Source: Actinomycetales bacterium
Lineage (GTDB): Bacteria > Actinomycetota > Actinomycetes > S36-B12
DNA: 36,751 bases
NCBI GenBank assembly: GCA_018970025.1
Contig: JAGWXF010000026.1
Coordinates: 1 to 36,751 of the forward strand
Direction: 5' to 3'
Shown: one piece after another, positions 22,869 to 30,672 of the stretch
Layout of the letters: every line of letters begins with the position of its first letter
How positions within the stretch are numbered: the stretch's first letter is position 1
Position numbers and translations under genes: made by a program
Notes under the pieces: model-generated
Seen by the model: the letters and a program-made list of their open reading frames with translations, nothing else
Databases searched by the model: none
Told to the model about the DNA's origin: nothing

Positions 22869-24920
22869 CTACCCCTCGCGGACGGTGACGCCGGTGCTGA
22901 GGGAGCGGACGGCGAACTGCGGGCTGAAGCCGTTCGCTTGGAGCGTGTGGGTGCCGGGGCGGATGCCTGGGGGAATGGGGACGGATCCGGCGAAGCTGCC
23001 GTCGGCCCTGACGGTGACCTGGCCGAGGAAGGTGCCGGGCAGCAGGTACAGGCGGACGGGGGTGCCTGGGGCGAAGCCGGCCCCGCTGGTGCGCAGTGTG
23101 GGCCGGGTGGATCGAGCGGGCTGGCGGGCTCGCACGCGAGGACTCAGGGCAGGTGCACCGACGTGCGCGCTCCGCGACTGGGACTGCAGGATCAAGGCTC
23201 CTGCCCTGGTGAGCCCGAGTCCATCTCCGCCTGCGGCGCGGCCGGACATCCGCAGGAGCATGCCCGGGGCAGTGAACTCCAGGGTCGCTGGCCCAGAGCC
23301 GGTGCGCGGGGTGCGGATGACGGGTGTGGGCCTGCCGTCGATGAGCAGCACGGAGCTGCCGGCTGGGACGCCGCCGGCGGGAAGGCTCGGCTGCTGCACG
23401 GCCGTCACCGGATCGAGCCGGGCAATCGAGTCGAGTGCCGGCAGGATGGACGGAGCAGCGCTGGGCGCCGCGACCTGCGATGCGGCAGGTGACTCGGGCG
23501 CGGGGTCCGGCGTTCCAGGGTCTGGGCTGCCGCCGCCACCGCCGCCACCGCCGCCACCGCCGCCACCGCCGCTACCGCCGCCGCCACCGCTACCGCCGCC
23601 GCCGCACACGCCACCACTGCCACCACCGGAGTAGCGCGTCGGGACGCCCTCCCACGTGCACGGGGGAGAGGGCCAACCGCTCGCCGAGGATGGGATGGTG
23701 ATGGCGGTCAGTCCGGTTGCCCCGCAGAACACCGACGTGCCGCAGTAGAAGGGGAAGGGCGCTGCGGGTGTCGGTGCATTGCCCAGGAAGGTGACCGACG
23801 TCAGGGTGGCTGACGAAGGAACGAAGGAGAAGACTCCCTCGCCGAGTTGTGTGACGCTGGCAGGGATGGTGATCGACGTCAGGGCGATGTCATTCCTGAA
23901 CGCGTAGTTGCCGATGGTCGTCAGACCGGTCCCGAAGTTGACTGAGGACAGGGCCGCAATGTTCTGAAAGGCACCATGATCAATGGTCGTGACGCTGTTC
24001 GGAATGGTGATGCTGCTCAGCGCGGTGCTATGGAAGGCGAACATGCCGATCGTGGTCACATTCGATCCCAGGGTGACCGCCGACAGCGACGCAGCCAAGT
24101 AGAAGGCACCGACGCCGATCGTGGTCACGCCGTCGGGGATCGTCACCGAGGTCAGCGACGTCGATGTGAAGGCGTAGTCCCCGAGCGAGACCAGCCCGGT
24201 TCCCAGCGAGGCCGACGCGATGGGATCGTTCTGGAAGGCACTGACACCGATGCTGGCGACGCTGTTCGGCAGCGTGATGGACGTGAGGCCGGAATCCTTG
24301 AATGCCTCGTTCCCGATGGCTGTGACGCCGTTCGGAATGACGATAGACGTGAGAGCGAAGTCCTCCTGGAATGCGCCGTTGGGAATGGTGATGAGCCCAG
24401 TTCCCAGCGTGACGGAGGACAGCGATGACACGTGGTAGAAGGCACCCGCTCCCATCGTGGTGACACTGTCCGGGATGGCGACCGCGCTCAGGTTCGTGTT
24501 TGCGAAGGCGAATTGGCCGATGCTCGTGACACCGCTGGGAATCGTGACCGATGCCAGCGCTGTTGCGTCCCCGAAGGCGAACTGGCCGATGCTCGTGACG
24601 CCGCTCGGGATGGAAGCCGAGGTGATCGCGGTGTTCCCCTGGAGCGCCGATGCGCTGATGGTGGTGACGGAGTACGTGGAGGGGCCGTTGATGATGGTGG
24701 ACGGAATCGTGATCGCCCCGGAGCAGGGCGTGCAGCCGTCGATGGTTGCCGTCGAGCCCGTAGCCGTGTACTGCCAGGTGTTCGTGCCGTCGGCATAGGT
24801 GGACGCCGCGGCCAGCGGAGCCCGTGCCACCGTCATCGCGGCCAACGCGACTGCGCACGCGACCAGCAACGCGAGCCAATGGCGGGCGCGCGGGCCGGTG
24901 ACGCCCCATGTCGCGTTCAT
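22869..24920 (-). CDS. Secreted leucine-rich-repeat (BspA-type) protein
   Basis: This 683-residue exported protein has a signal peptide (HWLALLVACAVALAAMTVA, cleaved near residue 38). It then has about twelve 23-residue repeats of the BspA/LRR_5 type, for example LTSVTIPDGVTTIGVGAF, spanning residues about 90-380. A cysteine-containing cap (FYCGTSVFCG) follows. Next come a glycine-rich linker, a Pro/Ala segment and a C-terminal beta-rich domain (SGAGFAPGTPVRLYLLPGTFLG ... GIRPGTHTLQANG). No LPXTG or C-terminal membrane anchor is visible, so release or non-covalent attachment is likely. BspA-type repeats mediate surface adhesion in other bacteria; the ligand here is unknown. Confidence 0.85.
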   Translation of the reverse strand: MNATWGVTGPRARHWLALLVACAVALAAMTVARAPLAAASTYADGTNTWQYTATGSTATIDGCTPCSGAITIPSTIINGPSTYSVTTISASALQGNTAITSASIPSGVTSIGQFAFGDATALASVTIPSGVTSIGQFAFANTNLSAVAIPDSVTTMGAGAFYHVSSLSSVTLGTGLITIPNGAFQEDFALTSIVIPNGVTAIGNEAFKDSGLTSITLPNSVASIGVSAFQNDPIASASLGTGLVSLGDYAFTSTSLTSVTIPDGVTTIGVGAFYLAASLSAVTLGSNVTTIGMFAFHSTALSSITIPNSVTTIDHGAFQNIAALSSVNFGTGLTTIGNYAFRNDIALTSITIPASVTQLGEGVFSFVPSSATLTSVTFLGNAPTPAAPFPFYCGTSVFCGATGLTAITIPSSASGWPSPPCTWEGVPTRYSGGGSGGVCGGGGSGGGGGSGGGGGGGGGGGGGGSPDPGTPDPAPESPAASQVAAPSAAPSILPALDSIARLDPVTAVQQPSLPAGGVPAGSSVLLIDGRPTPVIRTPRTGSGPATLEFTAPGMLLRMSGRAAGGDGLGLTRAGALILQSQSRSAHVGAPALSPRVRARQPARSTRPTLRTSGAGFAPGTPVRLYLLPGTFLGQVTVRADGSFAGSVPIPPGIRPGTHTLQANGFSPQFAVRSLSTGVTVREG
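23530..23625 (-). repeat. In-frame poly-glycine codon repeat
   Basis: A GGT/GGC run, with occasional AGC codons, encodes the glycine linker of the LRR protein. The repeat unit is a codon or two, so length changes would usually stay in frame and alter linker length, not switch the gene off. Confidence 0.7.
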
Positions 24921-24973
24921 GCCGCCACGCTAGGAAGGCGGCAACCGCGATCCTGCCCGAATATGCCCGGCAT

Positions 24974-25008
24974 GGAATGTTCATGACTCGTGCAGCATCG
25001 GAATGTTC
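24974..25008. promoter_or_regulatory. Direct repeat GGAATGTTC x2 upstream of the LRR gene
   Basis: The 9-mer occurs at 24974-24982 and 25000-25008, 26 bp apart, in the 144-bp gap before the LRR start. Each copy contains GGAA-tg-TTC symmetry. This could be a regulator site; no known factor is assigned. Confidence 0.3.
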
Positions 25009-25064
25009 CCCGGCGTGAACATCTGGCGGTTCGAAGGCACGTGCCGGCCGGCAGGAGCCCTGGT

Positions 25065-25415
25065 CTACAGCCAGTGCATGCGATCGATCCAGCTCTCGTC
25101 CCCGCCGCGACACAGGTCAAACAGCGCCGCGCTGAGCGCAGCCGAACCATCCCGCGTCCGAGGCCACCGACGATCACTGGTGAAGATGAGTCCGCAGTGG
25201 GATCGGCCCTGCACCTGCCATTGCCGGGCAAGCACCGTGAAGTCCGCAACATTGTTCGTCACGAGTGTCAATCCATCGGCCAGGCAGGCATCGAGTAGCG
25301 CATCATCGTCGAGCACCTGCCAGCCGTGCTCAAGCAGGGTCGCAGCCGTCACTCCCCGTCGCCGCAGGCCAACGGCAATCGCCGCTTGGTAGTGGTGGTC
25401 AAGGATCAGCTTCAC
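25065..25415 (-). CDS. PIN-like (DUF5615) putative toxin nuclease
   Basis: This 116-residue protein starts KLILDHHY, has a central HGWQVLDDDALLDACLADG and then LTLVTNNVADF. These acidic positions match the PIN-like fold of the DUF5615/VapC45 group, presumed Mg-dependent RNases. The N-terminal acidic motif is DHH where relatives often have DEN or DEH, so one acid is replaced. The start is GTG at 25415, overlapping the antitoxin stop (GTGA); upstream in-frame sequence lies inside the antitoxin gene. The C-terminus (GGDESWIDRMHWL) is normal in length. Toxicity is inferred from the family and the pairing. Confidence 0.78.
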   Translation of the reverse strand: MKLILDHHYQAAIAVGLRRRGVTAATLLEHGWQVLDDDALLDACLADGLTLVTNNVADFTVLARQWQVQGRSHCGLIFTSDRRWPRTRDGSAALSAALFDLCRGGDESWIDRMHWL

Positions 25416-25822
25416 GCGTAGGCAGCTTGCTGACGTTCCCAGCGAGCGCGCTCGAGAGCCTCCATCTCTGCGGCCCACGCGATATCCGCATCCACTTCAT
25501 CTTGGAAGTCCGCGTAGTAGGCAACTGCCGCCTGCACCAGTCGGGCCGGGAGATCCAGGGTCTGTGCTGCCCGGTCAAGGCCATCCGCTCGCACGATCGG
25601 CATCACCTGCCGGACAAGGATCCGCGTTCCGATCAGGAGGGGCTCCCGGCGCCCGGCGGCACCCATGCGAAAGGTGATGAGGGGATGGGGCTCGGTGCGC
25701 AGCGCCTCGGCAAGGAGCCGCTCGACAAGGGAATTGCGGGACTCATTCACTGCGCGCGCCCGAGCGTCGAGGAGATCGCAGGTTGTCTGGGAGAGGCGAA
25801 ATGAGCGCTGGACGGTGTGCAT
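25412..25822 (-). CDS. Antitoxin-like protein: RHH plus DUF433-like domain
   Basis: This 136-residue protein is read first in the pair. Residues 1-45 look like a ribbon-helix-helix DNA-binding unit (TVQRSFRLSQTTCDLLDARARAVNESRNSLVERLL). Residues 60-115 resemble DUF433/VapB45 antitoxins: EPLLIGTRILVRQVM, then LDLPARLVQAAVAYYADFQDEVDADI. A basic/aromatic helix ends the protein. Having both parts in one antitoxin would combine operator binding with toxin binding. A palindrome just upstream (25834-25846) fits autorepression. Confidence 0.78.
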   Translation of the reverse strand: MHTVQRSFRLSQTTCDLLDARARAVNESRNSLVERLLAEALRTEPHPLITFRMGAAGRREPLLIGTRILVRQVMPIVRADGLDRAAQTLDLPARLVQAAVAYYADFQDEVDADIAWAAEMEALERARWERQQAAYA

Positions 25823-25833
25823 GGGGCAACTGT

Positions 25834-25846
25834 ATCCCTATGGGAT
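25834..25846. promoter_or_regulatory. Palindrome ATCCC-tat-GGGAT before the TA pair
   Basis: A 13-bp dyad with perfect 5-bp arms, 12-24 bp upstream of the antitoxin ATG, where the ribosome site or promoter should be. A good candidate operator for the RHH domain of the antitoxin. Confidence 0.45.
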
Positions 25847-25899
25847 GCAATGCAACCAGATGTGATTCTCGAGGACACCTATCACCGCGTGGTTGCCTG

Positions 25900-27651
25900 C
25901 TAGACGACGGTGGCGATGAGCTCGGCGCCCCCTCCCTCCGCGTCCCGCAGGCTCCACCGCAGGCAGGTGTCGTCCAGCATGGCCGTCCCGAGGCCCGCCG
26001 GTGATGGCGAGCCAAGGCCGGTGCCGTCATCCCTGACCTGCACCCCGATGCGACCGGCCGATTCGACGATCGAGATCGCGACCGTGCGCGCCCGCCCATG
26101 CCGAATCGCATTGCTGGCCGACTCGCGGCACACCTCGATCACGCACCGGCGCAGGCCGGTGTCTGCGGCCAGGCGGGAGCGGGCACCGGCATCGATGTCG
26201 ACGTCGATCCGGACGACGCCCTGCCACAGGCCGCGCAGGTCATCGAGTGCGTCGTCGATGCTCACGTCCTCATGGCGCTGACGGCTGATCGCCATGAGTG
26301 CCTGATCCAGGCGCCGCCTGGCATCGTCCACCGAGGCCTGGGTGCGCTGGGAGGAGGCCAGGCGCATCGAGGTGGAGACCAGGGCGGACTGCACCGGCCC
26401 GTGCACCGCGAGGGCAACCGACCGGTGCAGCAGCCAGGTCTGGCGCCGCAACTGGGCGATGAGCTCCTCGAGCTCGGCGTTGAGCTCCGCCAGTGCGGCG
26501 CGCGACTGCCGCCCATGCTCGTCCAGCATGGCCAGGACGACGACGAGCATCGCGATGGCGATGCGCAGCACCAGCCCGACCGGCGTGATTGCGGTCCAGG
26601 CTTGACTCATCGCAGCGCCCCCGGCTGAGCGGACCAGCGCGAGCTGGAAGAGCAGGTTGCCAAGGAAGAAGACCGCGAACAGGATGCCGAGCCCCGGCAG
26701 GATCGTCAGGGATCGCCAGTGCGGGGGCCACATCAGCTTGGTCACCTGCAGGAGGATCCAGAACACCAGGCTTGCCGCGAGGCCCACCGCGATGGCACTT
26801 CTGGGCATGCCCACGATCAGTGGTGCGGGAATCACGGTCACCCAGGTGAGCAGCAGCACCCAGCCTGGCCTGATCGCACCTGCGACGTCCATGCGATCGC
26901 GGCGAAGGTCAAGTCGCGCGGGCCTGAGCGGCGCGAGTGCACTCACGCTGATCGATGGCGAGACGGCGAGCACCCGGGACGCTGGCCGCACCACGTCGTT
27001 GACCGACGCCGAGATCCGGGTTGCGATGCGAGCAGCCTCGTCAGGGGATACCTCCCCGTCGAGCATCGCTCGGATCTCCGCGATCGTCGGCTCCAGCAAC
27101 GCGCTGGCCCGGACACGCAGGTCGACCTCAGCCCGCAGGAGGTCCTGCTCCATGCTGTCGGCCAGGCCGCGCAGCCGCGATTGCTCGGCCAGCAGTGAGG
27201 CGAGGAGGGCGCCGCGCTCGCGCGCCAGCTGGGTGATGGCCGCAAGGCCGATGCAGATTGCCAGGGAGACGAACAGCGCTGCGATCGTCCGCCCGAGCGA
27301 GTCCGCATGCGCCTTCACCGCGGAGGATGGCATCTCGATGATCGCCACGCTGATCGTCGAGCGCAGGACACTGGCTGCCGACAGGCTGGCCAGCACCATG
27401 ATCGGCCGGGGCCGAGTCCAGCCGCGCCTGCCCGCGATGCGTCGCGTGATGAGCAGCAGTCCGCAGGATGGTGCGAGCGAACCAAGCGCTGCGGCGAGGG
27501 AAGTCAGCAACGGGGCCTGCCAGGTCGATCGGCTGAACGCCATGGTCAGCACGAATCCCTGTGCGGCGAAGCCGATGATGACCGGATTCGACAGGGCGCT
27601 GCTCCTGCCGACCAGCGCCTTGGCCCGCTGCATCCGAGCAGCTGCGGTCAT
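25900..27651 (-). CDS. NarL-type sensor histidine kinase, eight-helix, HGPVQ box
   Basis: This 583-residue membrane kinase has two blocks of about four membrane helices (residues 24-145 and 255-375), separated by a soluble coiled-coil-like stretch of about 100 residues (RERGALLASLLAEQSRLRGL ...). A second coil leads to the phospho-acceptor helix SVALAVHGPVQSAL, where His lies in an HGxVQ motif. The ATPase domain follows: ESASNAIRHGRA (N box), DDGTGLG (G1) and a shortened end GLGTAML. No extracellular sensor domain is visible, so the signal is probably sensed in or near the membrane. The ATG overlaps the response-regulator stop by 4 bp (27648-27651). Confidence 0.85.
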   Translation of the reverse strand: MTAAARMQRAKALVGRSSALSNPVIIGFAAQGFVLTMAFSRSTWQAPLLTSLAAALGSLAPSCGLLLITRRIAGRRGWTRPRPIMVLASLSAASVLRSTISVAIIEMPSSAVKAHADSLGRTIAALFVSLAICIGLAAITQLARERGALLASLLAEQSRLRGLADSMEQDLLRAEVDLRVRASALLEPTIAEIRAMLDGEVSPDEAARIATRISASVNDVVRPASRVLAVSPSISVSALAPLRPARLDLRRDRMDVAGAIRPGWVLLLTWVTVIPAPLIVGMPRSAIAVGLAASLVFWILLQVTKLMWPPHWRSLTILPGLGILFAVFFLGNLLFQLALVRSAGGAAMSQAWTAITPVGLVLRIAIAMLVVVLAMLDEHGRQSRAALAELNAELEELIAQLRRQTWLLHRSVALAVHGPVQSALVSTSMRLASSQRTQASVDDARRRLDQALMAISRQRHEDVSIDDALDDLRGLWQGVVRIDVDIDAGARSRLAADTGLRRCVIEVCRESASNAIRHGRARTVAISIVESAGRIGVQVRDDGTGLGSPSPAGLGTAMLDDTCLRWSLRDAEGGGAELIATVV

Positions 27652-28358
27652 GTCGACTCGGGAAGCCCAGCTGCCCGGATGAACTCGCGAGCAGCGATCA
27701 CCCGGGCGCTGCCCTCCTCGCTGTCGACCGCGCCGATGGCTGCCATGGCGCGCGCGATGACGTTGTGCACCGCACGCGTCGTGGTGCCCCGCTCGGCAGC
27801 GATCTGCTGATTCGACAGGCCCATCGCGACCATGCGCAGCACCTCGATCTGGGTGCGCGACAGCCCCGCGAGCGGCCGGGCAGGATCGCGGTCATCGCGC
27901 GGCGTCTGCGCGGCGAGCCCGCGCAGGACGGCATCGAGGGCCGTGACCAGTGCCTGCGGGTCGGAGAGCCGATCCTTGCGGACGTATCCGGCCGCCTGCG
28001 GCAGCGAGGCGGCACTGCGGCCGGCGAAGCGGGCATCGGGCAGGTTCGAGAGGAAGAGCACGGCAAGCTCGGGTCGGCGGGCGAGGAACGCGTCCGCCAG
28101 ATCGAAGCCGTTGACCCCAGGGCCGAGGTCGACGTCCAGGACGACGGCATCGGGATCCATCTGATCCCACATACGTCGGGCGGCGGCCGCGGTCGCTGCG
28201 GCGCCGACCACGAAGCCCGACTGGGTGAGGATCTCGGCCAGCAGGCCCAGGGTGAGCCGGTCGTCCTCGACGACGAGCACGCTGCGACCCCTGCCGACCA
28301 CGCCGCCATCGTGGCACGCGGCTGGCTCGGTGCGGTCGAAGTGTTCCGGATTGTGCAC
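27648..28358 (-). CDS. NarL/FixJ-family response regulator
   Basis: This protein of up to 236 residues has a receiver domain (SVLVVEDDRLTLGLL; phospho-acceptor Asp in AVVLDVDLG; SNLP; VRKDRL) and a C-terminal LuxR-type helix-turn-helix (LSRTQIEVLRMVAMGLSNQQIAAERGTTTRAVHNVIARAM). It is translationally coupled to the kinase that follows. The start is uncertain: GTG 28358 adds about 20 unconserved residues, while GTG 28301 begins close to the receiver. It follows the GATase gene at 28389 by 30 bp on the same strand, so the three may share a transcript. Its targets are unknown. Confidence 0.88.
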   Translation of the reverse strand: MHNPEHFDRTEPAACHDGGVVGRGRSVLVVEDDRLTLGLLAEILTQSGFVVGAAATAAAARRMWDQMDPDAVVLDVDLGPGVNGFDLADAFLARRPELAVLFLSNLPDARFAGRSAASLPQAAGYVRKDRLSDPQALVTALDAVLRGLAAQTPRDDRDPARPLAGLSRTQIEVLRMVAMGLSNQQIAAERGTTTRAVHNVIARAMAAIGAVDSEEGSARVIAAREFIRAAGLPEST

Positions 28359-28388
28359 ATCCGGCCGGACTCGCCCGGGCGGGTGCGG

Positions 28389-29087
28389 CTACTGGGCCAG
28401 GCGCGCCTGGTCGACCAGTCGCTGCATGAGGCGCAGCTGCAGCGGATCCTCGTGCGCGGTGTCCTCCGGATGCCACTGCACCGCGGCCGCCCACCCGGGT
28501 GCCTGGATGGCCGCCGCCTCGACGTAGCCATCGGCGGAGCGCCCCAGGACGGTCATCCGGTCGGCGAGCCGGTCGACGGCCTGATGGTGGTAGCAGGAGG
28601 AGGTGATCCGCGGTGCCCCGATGCCGAGATGATTCGCCGGGTCGTCCAGCTCCACCACATGCCGATGGTGCCGGTGATGAACCTCCATGTCGACCACCAG
28701 GGTGCCGCCGAGGAGTGCGTTCACCACGTGCAGCCCGCGGCAAACCGCAAGCAGCGGGATGCCCTGCTCCAGGGCATAAGCCGCCAGGGTGAAGTCGGAT
28801 TCGTCCTGCACCTGATCCATGTCGTACAGGCTCGGGTCGTCGGCGGGCCGGCCGTACCTCGTCGGCACCACATCGCCACCGCCGGGCAGCAGCACGCCGT
28901 GGAAGCCCGCCAGCCGGGCCGGCCAGTCGAGGGCATCGGGCTCGTCACCGGGCAGCAGGGTGACCGGGTCGCCCCCGGCCGCCCACACCGCCTGCAGCAG
29001 CATGCGGGAGTTGACCACCCCGCGATAGCGCAGGGCGCTGGCCGACTCGGTAAAGCGGCCGGGCACCGCGATGCGGGGGCGTGCCAT
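28389..29087 (-). CDS. PuuD-like gamma-glutamyl hydrolase (class I GATase fold) (3)
   Basis: This 232-residue protein resembles gamma-glutamyl-GABA hydrolases (PuuD, peptidase C26): LPGGGDVVPTRYG (68-79), the nucleophile in LAVCRGLHVVNALLGGTL (Cys116) and the VQWHPEDT motif (His206, Glu208). In the Puu pathway this enzyme releases glutamate at the end of gamma-glutamylated amine breakdown. That makes it the best candidate deglutamylase for products of the two GS-like ligases. Start at 29087 after GGAGGATCC. It diverges from the aldehyde dehydrogenase at 29195 with a shared dyad between them. Confidence 0.88.
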   Translation of the reverse strand: MARPRIAVPGRFTESASALRYRGVVNSRMLLQAVWAAGGDPVTLLPGDEPDALDWPARLAGFHGVLLPGGGDVVPTRYGRPADDPSLYDMDQVQDESDFTLAAYALEQGIPLLAVCRGLHVVNALLGGTLVVDMEVHHRHHRHVVELDDPANHLGIGAPRITSSCYHHQAVDRLADRMTVLGRSADGYVEAAAIQAPGWAAAVQWHPEDTAHEDPLQLRLMQRLVDQARLAQ

Positions 29088-29132
29088 GGATCCTCCTGCC
29101 GACGGGGACACCAGTGTGCCCGAACACGATAC

Positions 29133-29148
29133 CGTTTGGCACCGAACG
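29133..29148. promoter_or_regulatory. Candidate operator CGTTTGG-CA-CCGAACG
   Basis: A 16-bp dyad with one mismatch, nearly centred between the divergent starts of the PuuD-like gene (29087) and the aldehyde dehydrogenase (29195). It is the same layout as the dyads before the P450 at 1643, 27 kb away, which suggests a common regulator. Confidence 0.55.
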
Positions 29149-29194
29149 ACCTATGATGGCGACTCGGCGAACTGAGCGGCCCGCAGGAGGATCG

Positions 29195-30670
29195 ATGACG
29201 ACGGCAGCATCCACGATCGAGGTCGCCGGGGTCAGCGTCGATACCCGTCACTGGATCGGCGGGCAGCGGGTCGCGTCCGCCGATACCTTCGCGGACGTCT
29301 CCCCGGTCGACGGCCGGGTCCTGGGCCAGGTGTCGCGGGGCGGGCAGGCCGAGGCCGATGCCGCCGTCGCGGCAGCACGGGCTGCCTTCCCGGGCTGGGC
29401 ACGGATGGGGCCCACGGCCCGGGGTGAGATCCTGTTCCGGCTGGCCGACCTGGTCGAGGCGCATATCGAGGAGCTCGCCCAGCTGGAGACCATGGACAAC
29501 GGCTCCCTGCTGCGCAGTCATCGGCGCGGGGTCATGCCGCGGGTGGCGATGAACATCCGCTTCTTCGCCGACTACGCGATCAATCAGCTCAGCCACCCGG
29601 TCTTCCAGACCCGGGGCCATGACAATCACGTGTCCTGGGACCCATCCGGGGTCACCGTGATCATCACGCCATGGAATGCCCCGCTGATGCTGGCCACCTG
29701 GCGGATCGGCCCGGCCCTGGCATCAGGCGACACGGTGGTGCTCAAGCCACCGGAGTGGGCGCCGCTGACGGCGTCCTACTTCGCCGACCTGGCCCATGAG
29801 GCGGGCCTGCCGGCGGGTGTCTTCAATGTCGTGCAGGGCCTGGGCCCGGAGGCCGGGGCGCCGCTCACCCTGAACCCGCAGGTCTCGCGCATCTGCTTCA
29901 CCGGATCCGTCCCGACGGCGAAGGTGATCGCGAAGGCGGCCGCGGAGAACCTCATCCCATGCTCCTTCGAGCTCGGGGGCAAGAGCCCGACCGTCATCCT
30001 GGATGACGCCGATCTCGACCTGGCGGTCGACCTGGCCATCGAGCAGTACGACAACGCCGGGCAGGTCTGCCTGGCGGGCACCCGGCTGCTGGTGCAGCGG
30101 GGCATCGCCGACGCGTTCACCGAGCGCTTCATCGAGCGGGCCGCCCAGATCCGGCAGGGCGACCCGCGGGACGAGCAGACGCAGATCGGCCCGAACATCC
30201 ACCTGCGGCACGTCGAGCGGGTGCAGGGCTTCGTCGATCGAGCGGCGGCGGACGGTGCCAGCATCGCCTACGGCGGCTCGGTCAATGCCGACCTCGGCCC
30301 GCACTACTACCGCCCCACGCTCATCCGCGATGCCCAGCCGGGCAGCGAGATCCTGACCGAGGAGGTGTTCGGGCCAGTCCTGACGATGCAGGTCTTCGAC
30401 ACCGATGCCGAGGGCCTGGAGGTCGCCAACGGCACCGAGTTCGGCCTGGCCGCCTGCGTCGTGACCGGCGATCGAGCCCGAGCCGAGGCATTCTGCGAGC
30501 ACCTGGTGGCCGGCACCATCTGGGTGAACTGCTTCTTCGTCCGCGACCTGGCCGCGCCGTTCGGCGGATCCAAGAAGTCCGGGATCGGGCGCGAGGGGGG
30601 CATCTGGTCCTTCGACTTCTATGCCGATGTCAAGAACACCGTCTACGCACCCAATGGGTGGAAGGAGTAG
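29195..30670 (+). CDS. Aldehyde dehydrogenase, HpaE-like position (2)
   Basis: This 491-residue ALDH has the cofactor strand DTVVLKPPEWAP, the base in FELGGKSP and the nucleophile in GQVCLAGTR. Directly ahead of an extradiol dioxygenase and a fumarylacetoacetase-type protein, it is in the place of 5-carboxymethyl-2-hydroxymuconate semialdehyde dehydrogenase (HpaE), which oxidises the ring-cleavage product. AGGAGG at 29185-29190 fixes the start at 29195. The next gene begins 2 bp after its stop. Sequence alone does not separate HpaE from other ALDHs; the role rests on neighbours. Confidence 0.9.
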   Translation: MTTAASTIEVAGVSVDTRHWIGGQRVASADTFADVSPVDGRVLGQVSRGGQAEADAAVAAARAAFPGWARMGPTARGEILFRLADLVEAHIEELAQLETMDNGSLLRSHRRGVMPRVAMNIRFFADYAINQLSHPVFQTRGHDNHVSWDPSGVTVIITPWNAPLMLATWRIGPALASGDTVVLKPPEWAPLTASYFADLAHEAGLPAGVFNVVQGLGPEAGAPLTLNPQVSRICFTGSVPTAKVIAKAAAENLIPCSFELGGKSPTVILDDADLDLAVDLAIEQYDNAGQVCLAGTRLLVQRGIADAFTERFIERAAQIRQGDPRDEQTQIGPNIHLRHVERVQGFVDRAAADGASIAYGGSVNADLGPHYYRPTLIRDAQPGSEILTEEVFGPVLTMQVFDTDAEGLEVANGTEFGLAACVVTGDRARAEAFCEHLVAGTIWVNCFFVRDLAAPFGGSKKSGIGREGGIWSFDFYADVKNTVYAPNGWKE

Positions 30671-30672
30671 CC

